Shown here piece by piece: positions 14,092 through 16,597 of a DNA stretch of 16,597 nucleotides. The stretch lies in the NCBI GenBank assembly GCA_900543445.1, contig UQRC01000044.1, forward strand, positions 1 through 16,597, in the 5' to 3' direction. The stretch comes from an uncultured Lachnobacterium sp. (GTDB lineage: Bacteria; Bacillota; Clostridia; Lachnospirales; Lachnospiraceae). The notes beneath the pieces are model-generated. The model did not search any database, had not been told where the DNA came from, and worked only from the letters and a program-made list of their open reading frames with translations. Within the stretch, counting starts at the first letter, position 1, and every line of letters starts with the position of its first letter. The position numbers and the translations under genes are program-made.

Positions 14092-16597
14092 TCATGCCAG
14101 GCTATTTCGTAATGTACCGATCAATTCCTCTATAACAATCGGTTTGGATAAGAATCCATCCATCCCGCATTCCAATGCTTTTTTTCTGTCTTCATCAAAA
14201 GCATTTGCAGTCACGGCAAGAATGGTAATTCCAGCTAGTGCCGGATCATCCAGCGCACGAATCTGCTTCGTGGCCTCATATCCGTTCATTACCGGCATCT
14301 GAACATCCATCAGTACCAGATCATAATTACCCGATGTGGAATTTTTTATCTTCTCCACCGCCTCAGCGCCATTTTCTGCGATATCGACCCTGAAACCATA
14401 CTCACTAAGAATCTCCACTGCAATTTCGCTGTTCAGTTCATTGTCTTCCACCAGCAATATGCACTTGTCTTTGAACTCCAAGCCCTCTGCCGGAAGAAAC
14501 AGTTTCTCTGTTTGGATTTTTTTCTGTCCGATAGCCTCCATCAAAGTCTCTCTGATATCTGACAAAAACAGAGGTTTCTCGCAGAATGCATTCACCCCTG
14601 CGGCTCTGGCTTCTGCTTCAATATCCGACCAATCGTAAGCAGTCAGAATAATAATCGGCGTATCGTCGCCAAGACTCCGGATCTGGCGGGTGACCTCAAT
14701 ACCATTCATATCCGGCAACCGCCAATCAATGATATAAGCATGGAATGCATCTCCAAGCTCTATAGACTGCCGTGCACGGAGAACAGCTTCCTTACCGAAA
14801 AGTGTCCATTCCGAACGCATCCCTACCTTTACAAGCATCTTTGTCACACTGTCACAGGTATTAAAATCGTCATCTACAACCAACGCCTTAAGACCTTCCA
14901 GTTCTGCAATCTTCTCTATAGTGTGATGCTTTGGCTGAAGCCGAAGTGGAAGGCGGACTATAAATTCGGTGCCTTTTCCCTGCACAGTCTGAACCTCAAT
15001 GGTACCGCCCATCATATCCACAATATTCTTGGTAATGGCCATGCCAAGTCCTGTCCCCTGCGTCCTGCTGACCGTGGAAGTCCGCTCCCTCTCAAAAGGA
15101 GAGAATATCTTCTGTGCAAATTCCTGACTCATACCGATTCCGGTATCCTTTACCCGGATTTCGTACAGTTCACTTCCTTTTGGTGTGCCAGGATACTGTC
15201 TGATCCGGACAGAAACGGTTCCACCAGCAGGTGTAAACTTAACTGCATTTGATAAGAGGTTCAGCAGCAGCTGATTCAGTCTCGTCTTGTCACAATAGAC
15301 ATCCTCATTGGTCACGTCCATGGCATCCATATAAAGCTCCAGCTGCTTCGCATGGATCTGCCCACTGATGATCGTCTTCAGGTCATGAATCACATCCGAC
15401 AGACTGACCTCAGTTTCTTCCAGATGCAGCTTCCCACTCTCAATCCGACTCATGTCTAGTATATCATTGATCAGTGAGAGCAGATGGTTGCTCGAGGAAA
15501 GAATCTTACCCAGATAATCTCTGACCTTATTCTTATTATCAATGTTGCTTACAGCCAGTGTCGTAAAGCCGATAATTGCATTCATTGGTGTCCGAATATC
15601 GTGAGACATGTTGGAAAGGAACGTACTCTTTGCCCTGTTTGCAGTCTCTGCCGCGCGAACCGCCTCGGACAGTGCCTGATTCATTTTCCAGTCAGATGTA
15701 CGGTCCGACATAACCAGAATATATTTCTTTGTTCCGTTTATCTCGCAGCCCATTGCAATATTATGAAATCTGCGTCTTTCTCCGGTCTTCAGATGAACAT
15801 ATTCAAAATCCCATTCTCTTTGTTCATTCACCCGGATTTCCTCCAGATAGTTTTTCTCCGAATCTACATGTTCCTCTGAATACACTTTCCCCAGAATACA
15901 AATGTCTTTACGAATCTGTTCTACCGTAATCCCCAGCAGTTTTTCCACATTCGGACTGACGTAATCTGCCTGATGTGTTTTTGCATCCAGCATCAGGAAA
16001 ACATCATCTACATTCATGGAAAGCTTTTGGAACAGTTCGTCTCGGTACAGGATCTCCGTATCCTTTTTCTTAAGGCTTGTCCTGCCTTTTTTAAGAATAA
16101 GACCGATACAAAATGCGGCAATACAGAGCACGACTACACTTACAAGGAGTATCGTACTAAGCTGCAGTCTGTTCATACCGGCATTGACGATATCCTCCCG
16201 GATAAGTCCTAAGAATATCCAGTTCCGGATAGCGGATTTCTCGTAGACCAGATAATAATTCTTCCCATCCAGAGCTACCAACAGTGCATCGTTATGTCCC
16301 GCTTTAAATTCATCGGAAAGTTCCAGAATTTCTTTTTCAGACAGACTGGAATGTTCTCTCAGAATGCCAAAGAAATTATACACATTCCCCCATGACTCAG
16401 AGGAATGATCCACCACAACACGACCATCCGGATGAATCACAAAACTGTGGGCATTTCCATTGAAAACGGAAATATCCAGCACATCTACAATATCAGAGTT
16501 TTCATAAGCAATAGCAATCGCATCATATTCAAATCCCTGATAAATTCCATGAGCCTTAGGAGTGGCAAAAACAAGCAGCTGGGATTTTCCGGGAACT
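14092..16597 (-). CDS. Hybrid sensor histidine kinase (Cache-like sensor, PAS, HisKA, HATPase, two receivers), 5' end outside the window
   Basis: The frame is open from the window edge, 834 residues visible (numbered from the edge). Residues 1-140 are the membrane-distal end of a Cache-type extracellular sensor (HPDGRVVVDHSS, WGNVYNFF). A single TM helix (about 145-168, LLVSVVVLCIAAFCIGLIL) follows, then a PAS domain (about 185-300, DYVSPNVEKLLGI). HisKA has the H-box SHDIRTPMN with phospho-His 332 (codon 15601-15603). HATPase shows the N, G1 and G2 boxes (NLLSNAVKFTP, DTGIGM, GTGLGM). Receiver 1 has DDD and phospho-Asp 624 (IIDWRLPDMNG); receiver 2 has VEDN and phospho-Asp 774 (LMDVQMPVMNG); both keep the conserved Lys (EKP, SKP). 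No Hpt domain follows before the stop. It likely starts a phosphorelay in response to an extracellular ligand, unknown. All key residues are intact. Confidence 0.95.
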   Translation of the reverse strand, partial: VPGKSQLLVFATPKAHGIYQGFEYDAIAIAYENSDIVDVLDISVFNGNAHSFVIHPDGRVVVDHSSESWGNVYNFFGILREHSSLSEKEILELSDEFKAGHNDALLVALDGKNYYLVYEKSAIRNWIFLGLIREDIVNAGMNRLQLSTILLVSVVVLCIAAFCIGLILKKGRTSLKKKDTEILYRDELFQKLSMNVDDVFLMLDAKTHQADYVSPNVEKLLGITVEQIRKDICILGKVYSEEHVDSEKNYLEEIRVNEQREWDFEYVHLKTGERRRFHNIAMGCEINGTKKYILVMSDRTSDWKMNQALSEAVRAAETANRAKSTFLSNMSHDIRTPMNAIIGFTTLAVSNIDNKNKVRDYLGKILSSSNHLLSLINDILDMSRIESGKLHLEETEVSLSDVIHDLKTIISGQIHAKQLELYMDAMDVTNEDVYCDKTRLNQLLLNLLSNAVKFTPAGGTVSVRIRQYPGTPKGSELYEIRVKDTGIGMSQEFAQKIFSPFERERTSTVSRTQGTGLGMAITKNIVDMMGGTIEVQTVQGKGTEFIVRLPLRLQPKHHTIEKIAELEGLKALVVDDDFNTCDSVTKMLVKVGMRSEWTLFGKEAVLRARQSIELGDAFHAYIIDWRLPDMNGIEVTRQIRSLGDDTPIIILTAYDWSDIEAEARAAGVNAFCEKPLFLSDIRETLMEAIGQKKIQTEKLFLPAEGLEFKDKCILLVEDNELNSEIAVEILSEYGFRVDIAENGAEAVEKIKNSTSGNYDLVLMDVQMPVMNGYEATKQIRALDDPALAGITILAVTANAFDEDRKKALECGMDGFLSKPIVIEELIGTLRNSLA

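Overview
This 16.6 kb window looks like chromosomal DNA of a low-to-mid GC anaerobic Firmicute, most likely a Lachnospiraceae-type gut Clostridium. The evidence is the hrcA-grpE-dnaK order under a textbook CIRCE operator, a DnaK lacking the nucleotide-binding-domain insertion of Gram-negative homologues, strong GGAGG ribosome sites, a ferredoxin-dependent indolepyruvate oxidoreductase, and a large Cache/PAS hybrid histidine kinase of clostridial type. The genus cannot be fixed from the sequence alone.

Layout, left to right (almost everything is on the minus strand, so operons read right to left). (1) 1-2576: the class I heat-shock operon hrcA-grpE-dnaK, with dnaK cut by the window edge. It is preceded by a strong sigma-A promoter, a perfect CIRCE and a second, unexplained inverted repeat around the -35 box. 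(2) 2710-7090: a housekeeping run lepA-hemW-degV-Dabb protein from a good promoter upstream of lepA, with lepA stop and hemW start directly abutting. (3) 7157-8963: adenosine deaminase (minus) and a YwlG/UPF0340-type protein (plus), divergent, each with its own promoter and a 13-bp palindrome between them; the plus-strand gene ends in a strong hairpin terminator. (4) 9137-12936: the operon iorA-iorB-phenylacetate-CoA ligase-like gene, which by family knowledge handles the aryl-pyruvates of aromatic amino acid fermentation (arylacetyl-CoA and arylacetates). (5) 12937-14091: a gene graveyard. Within about 900 bp, all on the minus strand, lie an Hpt-domain fragment, a MATE-transporter fragment and an IS1182-like transposase reduced to three pieces in three reading frames. 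(6) 14092-16597: a hybrid sensor histidine kinase (extracellular sensor, one TM, PAS, HisKA, HATPase, two receiver domains), 5' end outside the window.

Most of the window is conserved and ordinary. I found no convincing new defence or biosynthetic system. The parts most worth a second look are the mosaic scar at 13080-13965 (including an open Hpt-MATE chimeric frame), the extra inverted repeat embracing the hrcA promoter, the palindromes at the ada/YwlG and ior promoters, and a hairpin abutting the lepA ribosome site.
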